Source: Prevotella sp. (GTDB lineage Bacteria; Bacteroidota; Bacteroidia; Bacteroidales; Bacteroidaceae). Taken from it: a DNA stretch of 64,000 bases. The stretch spans positions 1 to 64,000 of the forward strand of contig SUYI01000010.1 of assembly GCA_015060485.1 (NCBI GenBank). The letters are read 5' to 3'. Position 1 is the first letter of the stretch. Every line of letters begins with the position of its first letter. The position numbers were made by a program, and so were the translations under genes. The notes under the pieces were generated by a model that saw nothing but the letters and a program-made list of their open reading frames with translations, made no database searches and was not told where the DNA came from. Of the stretch, positions 25,201 to 33,914 are shown in pieces.

Positions 25201-25507
25201 AGGTGGCACCGCCAAGTTCTTCAACGACAATGGCGTACCCGCCACTGCCGTCAGCTGGCCCGACGAGGAAGGCGACAACAACGTCATGGACATGATTGCC
25301 CAGCACCAGTTCGCACTCATCGTCAATGTGCCGAAGAACCACACCAAGCGTGAGCTCACCAACGGCTATCGCATCCGTCGTGGTGCCATCGACCACAACA
25401 TTCCTCTGATGACTAATGTCCGTTTGGCCAAGGCTTTTATCGAGGCCTTCACGGCACTCTCACAGGACGATATCAAGATCAAGTCTTGGCAGGAATATAA
25501 TGCATAA
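22241..25507 (+). CDS. carB: Carbamoyl-phosphate synthase large subunit
   Basis: A 1088-aa protein (1084 if started at the ATG at 22253). It has two ATP-grasp halves: GSGALKIGQAGEFDYSGSQ near the N-terminus and its counterpart GSGAYRIGSSVEFDW at about 575. A C-terminal MGS-like allosteric domain (SGAAKGKVSLLEPAQQLVKKGYKVYATGGTAKF) follows. With the small subunit CarA it makes carbamoyl phosphate for arginine and pyrimidine synthesis. CarA is not adjacent here. It has its own promoter and is followed 3 bp later by the flavodoxin gene. Confidence 0.96.
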   Translation: MKKEMKKVLVLGSGALKIGQAGEFDYSGSQALKALREEGIASVLVNPNIATIQTSEGIADKVYFQPVTTHFVTEIIKKERPNGILLAFGGQTALNCGTELYQTGVLKEYGVEVLGTSVEAIMNTEDRDLFVKKLDEIQLKTPVSHAVENMDDALKAAHEIGFPIMIRSAYALGGLGSGICPDEKAFKELAESAFTFAPQILVEESLKGWKEIEFECIRDANDHCFTVASMENFDPLGIHTGESIVVAPTCSLTPEQVKMLQDITIRCVRHLNIVGECNIQFAFNAETNDYRIIEINARLSRSSALASKATGYPLAFVAAKIALGYTLDQIGEMGTTSSAYVAPSLDYMICKIPRWDLTKFAGVSRQIGSSMKSVGEIMSIGRSFEEMIQKGLRMIGQGMHGFVGNDHTKFDNLDDALANPTDLRIFAIAQALEDGYTIDRIEQLTKIDKWFLKRLKHIVDLKHELQKYDSLESLPDSLLLEVKQCGFSDFQIARFVLKPQGGNMEKENLAVRQHRKQRGVMPSVKRIPTVASEHPELTNYLYFTYTHTPAFAQPDGRPYTPAHDISYYKNEKSVIVLGSGAYRIGSSVEFDWCSVNAINTARKLGYKSIMINYNPETVSTDYDMCDRLYFDELSLERVLDVIDLESPRGVIVSVGGQIPNNLAMKLHRQGVPVLGTSPVDIDRAENRDKFSAMLDKLGIDQPRWRALTSFDDVKQFVEEVGYPVLVRPSYVLSGAAMNVCYDEEELHRFLNMATEVSKEFPVVVSKFMTETKEIEFDAVADKGEVVEYAISEHVEYAGVHSGDATMVFPAQHIYFSTIRQIKKISRKIAKELNISGPFNIQFLAKNREVKVIECNLRASRSFPFVSKILKRNFIETATKIMLDAPYSRPDSSEFDIDRIGVKASQFSFARLQNADPVLGVDMSSTGEVGCLGDDLNEAMLNSLIATGYRLPDAGSNILISSGAAKGKVSLLEPAQQLVKKGYKVYATGGTAKFFNDNGVPATAVSWPDEEGDNNVMDMIAQHQFALIVNVPKNHTKRELTNGYRIRRGAIDHNIPLMTNVRLAKAFIEAFTALSQDDIKIKSWQEYNA

Positions 25508-25510
25508 ACA

Positions 25511-26335
25511 ATGATGAAGATTATCAGATTGATAATGGCTATTGCAGGCTTGCTGATGGCAGGTGTTTCCTTCGGACAGAAGAAAGAAGCGGTTGTCGTT
25601 TACTACTCGCAGACGTCGAACACCAGAACTGTGGCACAGGAGATTGCCACCCGTCTCGGTGCCGACATTAAGGAGATTCAGGCCGTCAAGCCCTACGACG
25701 GTGATTTCCAAGCAACCATCTCGCGTTGCATGAAGGACCGTCAGGATGGTGTCAAGCCCGAGATTAAAACACTTGATATCGACTTCTCGAAGTACGATGT
25801 CATATTCCTCGGCTATCCAATTTGGTTTGGCACTTATGCTCCTCCCGTAGAGACTTTTCTCAGTCAGGTCGACTTCAGCGGTAAGAAGCTGGTACCCTTC
25901 TGCACCTTCGGTAGCGGTGGTCTAGACTCCAGCGTCAAGGATCTCATTGCCTGTCAGCCCAAGGCTCAGATTCTGCCCGGCTATGGTGTCCGTGCAGCCC
26001 GTCTAAAGGCTGTTCCCCAGGAGGTCGACCAATTCCTGAAGGCTGGCGGTTTCATCAATGGCGAGTACACCAAGCTGGCAGCGTTCCCCGAACAGCATGT
26101 CGTAAGTGCTGAGGAGTCTGCCATCTTCGACAAGGCCGTCGGCGACTATCCCATGATTCATGCCAAGGCCGAGACGGTGGCCCAGCGCACCATCCCCGGA
26201 GGCACTGAATACCTGTTCACTGCCAAGGACCAACCCCGTGAAGGTGGTCAGCAGATGCCTCCAGCAGGTACGATGAAGGTCTATGTCACTGTCCTCAACG
26301 GCCAGGCCCCCGAATTTACTCAAGTCGTCAGATAA
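25511..26335 (+). CDS. Exported flavodoxin-like protein
   Basis: A 274-aa protein with a signal peptide (to about GVSFGQ, residue 22) and a flavodoxin fold. The FMN phosphate loop is YYSQTSNTRTVA (about 31-42), followed by DVIFLGYPIWFGTYAPPV and FCTFGSGGLDSSV. The C-terminal ~80 residues (from AFPEQHVV) are an extension not found in plain flavodoxins. An exported FMN protein would act in the periplasm, possibly in a redox relay; its partner is unknown. It starts 3 bp after carB and ends at a strong terminator. Confidence 0.82.
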   Translation: MMKIIRLIMAIAGLLMAGVSFGQKKEAVVVYYSQTSNTRTVAQEIATRLGADIKEIQAVKPYDGDFQATISRCMKDRQDGVKPEIKTLDIDFSKYDVIFLGYPIWFGTYAPPVETFLSQVDFSGKKLVPFCTFGSGGLDSSVKDLIACQPKAQILPGYGVRAARLKAVPQEVDQFLKAGGFINGEYTKLAAFPEQHVVSAEESAIFDKAVGDYPMIHAKAETVAQRTIPGGTEYLFTAKDQPREGGQQMPPAGTMKVYVTVLNGQAPEFTQVVR

Positions 26336-26361
26336 TCAGGCTGATCACAGCATAACATAAA

Positions 26362-26396
26362 AGATAAGCGTCCTCACCAGACGCTTATCTTTTTTC
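26362..26396. terminator. Strong intrinsic terminator after the flavodoxin gene
   Basis: A perfect 10-bp stem (26362-26371 with 26381-26390) with a 9-nt loop, followed by six T; A-rich on the other side, so it can serve the convergent HU-like gene too. Confidence 0.9.
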
Positions 26397-26520
26397 ATGA
26401 TCCATAACTTGTCTCTATTGTTGTGATGGCGGCGCTGAAAAGGAGAAAGGACGTAGCTAACGGGGAATTTGGACGTACCTAAGAGGGAGAAAGGTGGTAC
26501 CTTTGCCGTTCTTGGCGACC

Positions 26521-26590
26521 GCAAAAATAATTCATAGCGAGCGCCGTGAATAATCATAGCGCACGGCAAAAATAATCGCAGCGTTCGCAG
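26521..26590. repeat. Imperfect tandem repeats between convergent genes
   Basis: Three related units with an AAAATAAT or GAATAAT start and an AGCG-centred end occupy 26521-26543, 26547-26566 and 26566-26590. They lie just past the stop of the HU-like gene. The stretch 26397-26520 holds no gene. Confidence 0.5.
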
Positions 26591-26594
26591 AAAC

Positions 26595-27236
26595 CTACTT
26601 TTTCTCTGAGGATGAATTATTAATAACGGTATAGTGCCAAACGCGGCCTTCGCTATAGCGATACAGACGGGGATTGTCACCTTTACAGAGATTGTCGAGG
26701 TAGTTCTTTGCCGAATTATATTTCAGACCGCTAAATATCATAAAGGTGCTGATGGTGATGTATCCATTGTGGGTGCTCCGACGCAAAGCCTCTTCCATCG
26801 CCTTGGAGTCGTACATCTGGCTGTTGCCAACACTACCCTGCTGACGACGGAATCCGTCGCGACTACAGTCAGCATCCTTGACGAACTGCTTGGAGGGGAT
26901 AAACTCAATGCCGCCATACATCACGTCGCGCCCCGTAACCTTTTCCGGGTCAGTATGTTCGCCCAGCAATTTCAACTTAGGAGCCAACGATCCGAAAGGC
27001 GTTTCCACACGGTATCCTTTCCGAAGCCACATTGTAGCCACTTCGCTGAACAAGTTGAAAAGAAGTTTGATCTCGCCCTTGCTCGTGTGGCGATATTTGG
27101 CACAGAAATCGTCAATGGCGTCAAGGTCGTACTTGCACTCTATGACGGGCTGGGCATAGAGCAGAGGTTTGCCGTCGTCACCTTTCGTGGGGCGCGGTTG
27201 CAGTTCAAAGAGTATTCCGTCAGTCTTGCGTGGCAT
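26595..27236 (-). CDS. HU-like DNA-binding protein (HU-HIG type) with C-terminal extension
   Basis: A 213-aa protein from the ATG at 27236; the open frame reaches 27278, but a -7 box (TATCTTTG, 27259-27266) lies inside that extension, so the later start is right. Residues ~1-120 look like the Bacteroidota HU-related domain (GEIKLLFNLFSEVATMWLRKGYRVETPFGSLAPKL). The C-terminal ~80 residues (ISTFMIFSGLKYNSAKNYLDNL) resemble a winged helix. A nucleoid or regulatory role is likely. Its promoter region is shared with the divergent dicarboxylate transporter gene, so it might control that gene. Confidence 0.8.
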   Translation of the reverse strand: MPRKTDGILFELQPRPTKGDDGKPLLYAQPVIECKYDLDAIDDFCAKYRHTSKGEIKLLFNLFSEVATMWLRKGYRVETPFGSLAPKLKLLGEHTDPEKVTGRDVMYGGIEFIPSKQFVKDADCSRDGFRRQQGSVGNSQMYDSKAMEEALRRSTHNGYITISTFMIFSGLKYNSAKNYLDNLCKGDNPRLYRYSEGRVWHYTVINNSSSEKK

Positions 27237-27258
27237 ATTATATTCTTTATTTTGCATG

Positions 27259-27337
27259 CAAAGATACAAACAAAACAAGTAAAATGCAAAATAAATCGTC
27301 TTTTATTTTGTACTTTACATTCAATTTCGTATCTTTG
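27259..27337. promoter_or_regulatory. Divergent promoter pair
   Basis: Minus strand: TTTG (27287-27290), 20 bp, TATCTTTG (27259-27266) for the HU-like gene. Plus strand: TTTTG (27306-27310), 19 bp, TATCTTTG (27330-27337) for the transporter. Both -7 boxes are followed by GCA-GCAAAA, so the two start regions are near mirror images. Confidence 0.78.
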
Positions 27338-27394
27338 CAAGCAAAAGCGTAAAAATACGAAAAAACAAATCAATAACTAAAAGTATATTTGCTT

Positions 27395-28840
27395 ATGACA
27401 TTAATGATGATTCTGCAACTCCTGATTGTCCTGTTGGCACTGTGGGTTGGTTCGCGTTATGGCAGTTTGGCGCTGGGTGCCATCTCGGGCATCGGTCTCG
27501 CACTGCTGGTTTTCGGTTTTGGATTAAAACCAGGTTCTCCTCCAACTGATGTAATCTACATCATCATCGCCGCCGTGACCTGTGCAGGCATCATGCAAGC
27601 CTCGGGCGGTATGGACTGGCTGATTCAGATTGCCGAGAAGATGTTGCGCAAGCATCCTGACCGCATCACGTTCCTGGCTCCGCTGTGTACGTTCTTCCTG
27701 ACGGTGCTGGTAGGTACGGGTCACGTGGTGTACACGTTGATGCCCATCATCTGCGACATTGCGCTGAAGAAGGGCATCCGTCCGGAACGTCCCTGCGGTG
27801 TGGCCAGTATTGCTTCGCAGGTGGGTATCACTTGTTCGCCTATCGCTGCTGCCGTAGTAGCTTTCGTCACCATCTCGAATGCCAATCATTTCGACATCAC
27901 CATCCCCCGTGTGCTGATGATCAGCATCCCCGCTTGTCTGTGTGGATTGATGGCAGCCGCTGCTGCATCGTATCATCGCGGACTGGACCTCGACAAAGAT
28001 CCTGAGTTCCAAAAGAAGATTGCTGACCCCGCACAGCGCGACTACATCTATGGTTCGAACGCCACAACGCTGGACAAGGAAATTCCGCAGTCGGCCAAGA
28101 AAGCTGTATTCATTTTCCTCGGCGCCCTGGCTGTTATCGTGCTGTTTGCCGCTTTGCCCGAGTTGCTGCCTTCATACTCAACAGTGAAGGCTGTTAAGGG
28201 TGCCGGCGATCTGACATTGGCCAGCGGCGTTACCATCTCTGCTTCGGCATTGGCCAAAGCCGGTGTTGTGGCCGAGGGCTTTACGGAGAAAGGCATGGTT
28301 GACTTGAAGATGAACCTCGTCATCCAGATTGTGATGATCAGTGCTGCTGCGCTGATGATCATCTTCTGCAAGGCATCGCCCAAGAAAGCTGTGGCAGGTC
28401 CCGTGTGGCAATCGGGTATGGTGGCTGTTGTTGCCATCTATGGTATCGCTTGGCTCGCAGACACCTATTTCTCGAACTATATGGGACAAATGCAGGAGAT
28501 GCTGACCGACATCGTCAAGGAGTATCCTTGGAGTATCGCGCTGGTATTCTTCCTCGTCTCCGTACTCATCAATTCGCAAGGTGCTGTCGTCGTAGCCATG
28601 TTGCCATTAGCCTACTCACTGGGCATTGCCGGCCCCGTGCTGTTAGGCGTGTTGCCTTCCGTCTATGGTTACTTCTTCATCCCCAACTATCCTTCGGATA
28701 TTGCAACGGTGAACTTCGACCGATCTGGCACAACAGTCATCGGTAAGTACCTGCTGAACCACTCGTTCATGATGCCGGGACTTATCTGCGTCATCACGTC
28801 GACCATTGTGGCCTACGTGTTGTCCATGATATTCTATTGA
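27395..28840 (+). CDS. Anaerobic C4-dicarboxylate transporter (DcuA/DcuB family)
   Basis: A 481-aa inner membrane protein with about ten membrane segments, starting at ATG 27395 (a TTG lies two codons earlier). Family blocks are visible: WVGSRYGSLALGAISGIGL, GTGHVVYTLMPIICDIA and RPERPCGVASIASQVGITCSP. They mark the exchangers that take up fumarate or aspartate and export succinate, fitting an anaerobe with fumarate respiration. A soluble insertion (about 260-305, AVKGAGDLTLASGVTISASAL) makes it longer than the E. coli proteins. Its stop abuts the glmS stop with no gap. Confidence 0.9.
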   Translation: MTLMMILQLLIVLLALWVGSRYGSLALGAISGIGLALLVFGFGLKPGSPPTDVIYIIIAAVTCAGIMQASGGMDWLIQIAEKMLRKHPDRITFLAPLCTFFLTVLVGTGHVVYTLMPIICDIALKKGIRPERPCGVASIASQVGITCSPIAAAVVAFVTISNANHFDITIPRVLMISIPACLCGLMAAAAASYHRGLDLDKDPEFQKKIADPAQRDYIYGSNATTLDKEIPQSAKKAVFIFLGALAVIVLFAALPELLPSYSTVKAVKGAGDLTLASGVTISASALAKAGVVAEGFTEKGMVDLKMNLVIQIVMISAAALMIIFCKASPKKAVAGPVWQSGMVAVVAIYGIAWLADTYFSNYMGQMQEMLTDIVKEYPWSIALVFFLVSVLINSQGAVVVAMLPLAYSLGIAGPVLLGVLPSVYGYFFIPNYPSDIATVNFDRSGTTVIGKYLLNHSFMMPGLICVITSTIVAYVLSMIFY

Positions 28841-30685
28841 TTACTCCACAGTAACCGATTTCGCCAAGTTGCGAGGTTGGTCAACATTCTTACCCTTGCA
28901 GACTGCGACGTGATAAGCGAGCAACTGCAAGGGTATTGTAGCTACCAGCGGTTCGAGGCACTCCAATACGTCGGGCAGTTCGATGACTTCGTCTGCAATC
29001 TTTGCGATGGTGTCATCGCCCTTTGAGACAAGGGCAATGACGCGCCCCTGACGGGCCTTGATTTCCTGAATGTTCGACAGCACCTTCTCGTACATGGCAT
29101 TATGCGTGGCAATGACGACGACGGGCATGTCGGAGTCGATGAGGGCAATGGGGCCGTGCTTCATCTCGGCAGCAGGATAGCCCTCGGCATGGATATAGGA
29201 GATTTCCTTCAGTTTCAGTGCACCTTCCAAGGCTACGGGATAAGAGAATCCGCGACCCAGATAGAGGAAATTGTGGGCATAGGTAAAAGTACGCGCGAGA
29301 TCGGCCACCTTATCGTTGGTCTTCAGTACCTCACGAATCTTGTCGGGAATCTCACTCAGGCCCTTCACCACCTGCAGGTATTCCTGACGGTCGATGGTAC
29401 CCATAGCCTCGCCCATAGCCAATGCTATCATGGTGAGCACCGTGACCTGACCCGTGAAGGCCTTCGTAGAAGCCACACCAATCTCGGGCCCCACGTGAAT
29501 ATATGTACCTGTATCGGTGGCACGGGGAATGCTACTGCCAATGGCGTTGCAGACACCGTAGATGAATGCACCGCGATTTTTGGCGAGCTGTACGGCAGCC
29601 AGTGTGTCGGCCGTCTCACCAGACTGGGAGATGGCTATGACGGTATCGCCCTTGCCCACAACAGGGTTGCGGTAGCGGAACTCGGAGGCATACTCCACCT
29701 CGCACGGTATGCGGCAGAAGGTCTCGATGAGCTGCTTGCCGATGAGTCCGGCGTGCCACGATGTGCCACACGCCACAATGATGACACGTTTGGCTTTCAA
29801 CATCTCACGGCGATAGTCGATAAGTGCCGAGAGTGTGACGTGGTCGCCCTCGACATTAATACGTCCGCGCATGCAGTTGGTAAGGCACTCGGGTTGTTCG
29901 AAAATTTCCTTGAGCATAAAGTGGTCGTAGCCACCCTTCTCGATCTGACCGAGGTCTATGTCGACAGTCTTTACTGCCAACTCCTGTTCCTCACCAAGAA
30001 TGCTCACCACCTTGAGTTCTTCACCCAAACGAATGACAGCAATATTACCATCTTCCAAGTAAACAACTTTGTCAGTATATTCGATAATAGGACTGGCGTC
30101 GGAACCGAGGAAAAATTCGCCTTCGCCAATACCAACAACAAGTGGACTCTGCTTGCGGGCAGCAATGATTTGGGATGGATCACGCTTGTCGATAATAGCA
30201 ATAGCGTAAGCGCCAATAACCTGAAAAAGAGCTACTTGTACGGCTTCAAGCAAGGAAAGGTTTTTCTTTACCATGATATACTCGACAAGTTGTACGAGTA
30301 CCTCGGTATCGGTGTCGCTCTTGAACTCGACACCCTTGTCCTGAAGCTTCTGCTTAATGTCAGCATAATTCTCAATAATTCCGTTGTGGATAATGGCCAG
30401 ATTATGCGACTGAGAATAGTGCGGATGAGCATTGCGAGCTGAGGGTTCTCCGTGAGTTGCCCAACGTGTATGAGCAATGCCAATGCAACCGCTGACGTCC
30501 TTGTCGGAGCAATATTCCGTCAGGTTGTCGACCTTGCCTTTTGTCTTAAAAACATTCAGCTGATTTTCGGCGTTGACGAGTGCCACACCTGCTGAGTCGT
30601 AACCACGATACTCAAGACGACGAAGTCCTTTAATTAAAATAGGATAGGCTTCCTGCTTACCGATATAACCTACTATTCCACACAT
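28841..30685 (-). CDS. glmS: Glutamine-fructose-6-phosphate aminotransferase (isomerizing)
   Basis: A 614-aa enzyme making glucosamine-6-phosphate for peptidoglycan and lipopolysaccharide. Cys2 (MCGIVGYIGK) is the glutaminase nucleophile; two SIS sugar-isomerase domains follow (ACGTSWHAGL, AISQSGETADT, LGRGFSYPVALEGALKLKEISY). Full length with the closing KSVTVE. It has its own promoter; no glmS ribozyme is seen upstream, which is expected outside Gram-positives. Confidence 0.97.
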   Translation of the reverse strand: MCGIVGYIGKQEAYPILIKGLRRLEYRGYDSAGVALVNAENQLNVFKTKGKVDNLTEYCSDKDVSGCIGIAHTRWATHGEPSARNAHPHYSQSHNLAIIHNGIIENYADIKQKLQDKGVEFKSDTDTEVLVQLVEYIMVKKNLSLLEAVQVALFQVIGAYAIAIIDKRDPSQIIAARKQSPLVVGIGEGEFFLGSDASPIIEYTDKVVYLEDGNIAVIRLGEELKVVSILGEEQELAVKTVDIDLGQIEKGGYDHFMLKEIFEQPECLTNCMRGRINVEGDHVTLSALIDYRREMLKAKRVIIVACGTSWHAGLIGKQLIETFCRIPCEVEYASEFRYRNPVVGKGDTVIAISQSGETADTLAAVQLAKNRGAFIYGVCNAIGSSIPRATDTGTYIHVGPEIGVASTKAFTGQVTVLTMIALAMGEAMGTIDRQEYLQVVKGLSEIPDKIREVLKTNDKVADLARTFTYAHNFLYLGRGFSYPVALEGALKLKEISYIHAEGYPAAEMKHGPIALIDSDMPVVVIATHNAMYEKVLSNIQEIKARQGRVIALVSKGDDTIAKIADEVIELPDVLECLEPLVATIPLQLLAYHVAVCKGKNVDQPRNLAKSVTVE

Positions 30686-30729
30686 AATCTTTCCGTGTTA
30701 GATACAACTTCTTTATTCTTTTTCGGCTG

Positions 30730-30868
30730 CAAAGGTAAGATTTTTGATTAAAACAGCCAAGAAAAATCTTGTTTTTTTGACATTCTGTATAAAAATACTA
30801 CTTTAACCCGAAAATGCAAAGAAAAACGAGTTTTCCTTTGGTATTCTGCATAAAAAGCACTACCTTTG
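30730..30868. promoter_or_regulatory. Divergent promoters of glmS and the purU-his run
   Basis: Minus strand: TTG (30758-30760), 20 bp, TACCTTTG (30730-30737) for glmS. Plus strand: TTTG (30837-30840), 20 bp, TACCTTTG (30861-30868) for purU and the genes after it. The 76 bp between them holds no other structure I can name. Confidence 0.8.
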
Positions 30869-30904
30869 CAGGCATTATTAATAAATTAATAATTGGAAAA
30901 AGAA

Positions 30905-31768
30905 ATGAAACCAACAGCAATTCTGCTTCTACACTGCCCAGACCAACAGGGCATCATATCGGAAGTTACTAAATTTATTACGGATAATAAAGGGAACATC
31001 GTCTACCTCGACCAATATGTTGACAAACAAGATGGGATGTTTTTTATGCGCATTGAATGGGAACTGGACGGATTTCTGATTCCCCGTGACAAGTTGTACG
31101 ACTACATCACCACGCTTTATGCTCAGCGCTATCAGATGAAGTTCTCGCTCTATTATAGCGACAAACGTCCTCGCATGGCCATCTTTGTTTCGAAGATGAG
31201 TCATTGTCTGTACGACCTGCTGGCTCGATGGAAGGCTGGCGAGTTTAATTGCGACATACCATGCATCGTGTCGAACCACGAGGACTTGCGCTATGTGGCC
31301 GAGCAGTTTGGCATTCCCTATTATGTGTGGAGCATCAAGAAGGACCACTCGAACAAACAAGAGGTGGAACAGGCTGAGATGGAACTGCTGAAGAAGGAGG
31401 ACATCTCATTTATCGTGCTGGCACGCTATATGCAAATCATCTCGGACGAAATGATTGCCGCCTATCCACACCATATCATCAACATCCACCACTCGTTCCT
31501 GCCAGCCTTCATCGGCGCGAAGCCCTATCATCAGGCTTGGGAACGCGGTGTGAAGATCATCGGTGCCACCAGTCACTATGTGACCGCTGAGTTGGATGCC
31601 GGACCAATCATCGAGCAGGATGTGACACGCATCACACACAAGGATACACCCGAGAGTCTGGTGCTGAAGGGTAAGGACCTGGAAAAGATAGTGCTGAGTC
31701 ACGCAGTATCGAAGCACATCCAGCGCAAAATCCTCACTTATAAAAACAAAACAATTATCTTCTCATGA
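30905..31768 (+). CDS. purU: Formyltetrahydrofolate deformylase
   Basis: A 287-aa protein from ATG 30905 (an in-frame ATG lies 4 codons upstream). An N-terminal ACT domain (LHCPDQQGIISEVTKFI) precedes a formyltransferase-like catalytic domain with NIHHSFLPAFIGAKPYHQA and HYVTAELDAGPIIEQD, supplying the Asn, His and Asp. It hydrolyses 10-formyl-THF to formate and THF, balancing one-carbon and purine supply. The stop overlaps the hisH start by 4 bp, linking one-carbon control with histidine synthesis, which also feeds AICAR to purines. Confidence 0.94.
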   Translation: MKPTAILLLHCPDQQGIISEVTKFITDNKGNIVYLDQYVDKQDGMFFMRIEWELDGFLIPRDKLYDYITTLYAQRYQMKFSLYYSDKRPRMAIFVSKMSHCLYDLLARWKAGEFNCDIPCIVSNHEDLRYVAEQFGIPYYVWSIKKDHSNKQEVEQAEMELLKKEDISFIVLARYMQIISDEMIAAYPHHIINIHHSFLPAFIGAKPYHQAWERGVKIIGATSHYVTAELDAGPIIEQDVTRITHKDTPESLVLKGKDLEKIVLSHAVSKHIQRKILTYKNKTIIFS

Positions 31769-32388
31769 CCGTAGCGATTGTAAAATATAACGCAGGAAAT
31801 ATCTATTCGGTGGTGAACGCCCTGAGAAGAATGGGTGTGGAGCCGTTGTTGACGGACGATGCTGAACAGCTCCGTAAAGCCGACCGCGTGCTATTCCCTG
31901 GACAGGGACATGCCGCCGAGACGATGGAATACCTGAAGGCTCACCGGTTGGATGAAGTGATTCGCGACTTGAAGCAACCTGTATTCGGTATATGCGTGGG
32001 CCAACAGCTGCTCTGCAAACATTCGGAGGAAGGCGACGTAGACTGCATTGGCATCTTCGACGCAGAGGTGAAGCGTTTCCTGCCTGAACGCCACGAGGAC
32101 AAGGTGCCGTGCATGGGATGGAACGCTTTAAAGTTTAAAGATGAAAGTTTAAAGTTTGAAGCCGAGAATTCTCTGATGAAAGGTCTGGGCGACGAGCCGT
32201 ATGTGTATTTCGTACATTCGTACTACGTGCCGGTGTGCAAGGAGACAATTGCAGTGGCTGACTATATCCTGCCCTACTCTGCCTCAATGCACAAGGACAA
32301 CTTCTATACCTGCCAGTTTCACCCGGAAAAGAGTGGTAAGGTGGGCGAAAGAATCCTGGGGAATTTCCTGGATATAAATTCGTTATAA
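31765..32388 (+). CDS. hisH: Imidazole glycerol phosphate synthase, glutaminase subunit
   Basis: A 207-aa class I glutamine amidotransferase. The nucleophile Cys lies in GICVGQQLL (about residue 76), and the His/Glu pair in CQFHPEKSG near the C-terminus. With HisF it makes IGP and AICAR. Between CMGWN and GLGDEPYVYFVHSYYV there is an extra segment ALKFKDESLKFEAENSLMK. It is encoded by a tttaaagt-type repeat that looks like the intergenic repeats of this genome. The segment lies on a surface loop in family structures, so activity is probably kept. Confidence 0.95.
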   Translation: MTVAIVKYNAGNIYSVVNALRRMGVEPLLTDDAEQLRKADRVLFPGQGHAAETMEYLKAHRLDEVIRDLKQPVFGICVGQQLLCKHSEEGDVDCIGIFDAEVKRFLPERHEDKVPCMGWNALKFKDESLKFEAENSLMKGLGDEPYVYFVHSYYVPVCKETIAVADYILPYSASMHKDNFYTCQFHPEKSGKVGERILGNFLDINSL

Positions 32389-32411
32389 CGACATATCGAA
32401 ATAGGAAGACA

Positions 32412-33134
32412 ATGAATATAGAACTGATTCCCGCTATCGATATCATCAACGGACAATGCGTACGTCTGACGAAGGGCGACTACGACCAAAAGACTGTTTA
32501 CGGCAATCCGCTGGAGATGGCTCTGGAGTTTGAACGCCTTGGTTTTCAGCGTCTGCACGTGGTGGACTTAGACGGTGCAAAGTCGAAGCATATCGTGAAC
32601 GACGCCGTGCTGAAGGCCATCACCACCGAGACCCGTCTTGTGGTAGACTTTGGCGGAGGCATCAAGACCGACGAAGATCTGGAAAAAGCCTTTGCCTCAG
32701 GGGCCGCTATGGTAACCGTTGGTTCCATAGCCGTCACAGAGCCCGAACGGTTTATGGGCTGGCTTCGGAAATACGGTGCAGAGCGGATGATACTGGGCGC
32801 CGACGTGCGCAACGGAAAAATCAGCATCAACGGATGGAAGGAAGACTCCGAGGAGGACTTGCTGCCATTCCTCAGAAAATACATCGACACCGGTGTGCAG
32901 AATGTGCTGTGCACGGAAATATCAAAGGACGGCACGTTGACGGGTCCAGCCATCGACCTCTATAAACGGGTGATGGAAGCCTACCCCAACTTGCACCTGA
33001 TAGCCAGTGGCGGGGTATCGTCGAAAGCCGACATCGAAGCACTCGACGAGGCAGGAATTCCTGCCGTCGTGTTCGGAAAGGCCATTTACGAAGGGCACAT
33101 CAACCTCCGAGAGTTATTAAATAGTAAATCATAA
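32412..33134 (+). CDS. hisA: ProFAR isomerase (1-(5-phosphoribosyl)-5-[...]imidazole-4-carboxamide isomerase)
   Basis: A 240-aa TIM barrel of the histidine pathway. The first strand is AIDIINGQCVRL with catalytic Asp; the second catalytic Asp is in GADVRNGKISINGW. Phosphate loops are VVDFGGGIK and IASGGVSS. It converts ProFAR to PRFAR, the HisF substrate. It lies 23 bp after hisH and 15 bp before hisF. Confidence 0.95.
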   Translation: MNIELIPAIDIINGQCVRLTKGDYDQKTVYGNPLEMALEFERLGFQRLHVVDLDGAKSKHIVNDAVLKAITTETRLVVDFGGGIKTDEDLEKAFASGAAMVTVGSIAVTEPERFMGWLRKYGAERMILGADVRNGKISINGWKEDSEEDLLPFLRKYIDTGVQNVLCTEISKDGTLTGPAIDLYKRVMEAYPNLHLIASGGVSSKADIEALDEAGIPAVVFGKAIYEGHINLRELLNSKS

Positions 33135-33149
33135 ATTGTCAAATAGTAA

Positions 33150-33914
33150 ATGAGTATGGGACTGGCAAAACGCATCATACCCTGTTTGGACGTGAAGGAC
33201 GGTGAGACCGTAAAAGGCATCAACTTCGTCAACCTTCGCTCGGCGGGCGACCCAGTGGAACTGGGAAAGGCCTATTCGGAGCAGGGAGCTGACGAATTGT
33301 GCTTTCTTGATATCACCGCATCCTTTGAGGGTCGCAAAACCTTTACGGAGATGGTGACCCGCGTGGCAGAGACCATCAATATACCTTTCACCGTAGGTGG
33401 AGGCATCAACGAACTGAAGGACGTGGAACGGCTATTGTATGCCGGAGCCGACAAGGTAAGCGTGAACAGTGCTGCCATACGCAGACCGGAATTGATTGAC
33501 GAAATCACCACGAAGTTTGGCAGTCAGGTGTGTGTGGTGGCTATCGATGCCCGATTAGACGACGACGGGTGGCACTGCTATCTGAAGGGCGGTCGCGAAC
33601 GTACAGAACGAGGACTCTTTGAATGGGCCCGTGAAGCTCAAGAGCGCGGTGCCGGTGAGATACTGTTTACAAGTATGAATCACGATGGCACCAAGAACGG
33701 CTATGCCAATGAAGCCTTACGTGAATTAAGCGATACGCTATCGATACCCATCATTGCCAGTGGCGGTGCCGGGTGCAAGGAACATTTCCGCGACACTTTC
33801 GTGGAAGGTCACAGTGACGCAGCATTGGCTGCCAGTGTCTTCCACTTTGGGGAAATTCCTATTCCCAAACTGAAACAATACTTAAGAGAAGAAGGAATTA
33901 ACGTAAGATTATGA
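33150..33914 (+). CDS. hisF: Imidazole glycerol phosphate synthase, cyclase subunit
   Basis: A 254-aa TIM barrel, paralogue of HisA. Catalytic Asp residues are in [15 protein letters not shown] and in the second-half [15 protein letters not shown]. It uses ammonia from HisH to form IGP and AICAR. The start may be ATG 33150 or 33156 (MGLAKR). Its stop overlaps the hisIE start by 4 bp. Confidence 0.95.
   Translation: MSMGLAKRIIPCLDVKDGETVKGINFVNLRSAGDPVELGKAYSEQGADELCFLDITASFEGRKTFTEMVTRVAETINIPFTVGGGINELKDVERLLYAGADKVSVNSAAIRRPELIDEITTKFGSQVCVVAIDARLDDDGWHCYLKGGRERTERGLFEWAREAQERGAGEILFTSMNHDGTKNGYANEALRELSDTLSIPIIASGGAGCKEHFRDTFVEGHSDAALAASVFHFGEIPIPKLKQYLREEGINVRL

Noticed and set aside
26345..26680. 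Minus-strand open frame of 111 codons
   Set aside because: It covers the strong terminator and tandem repeats and overlaps the 3' end of the HU-like gene in another frame; no coding signature.
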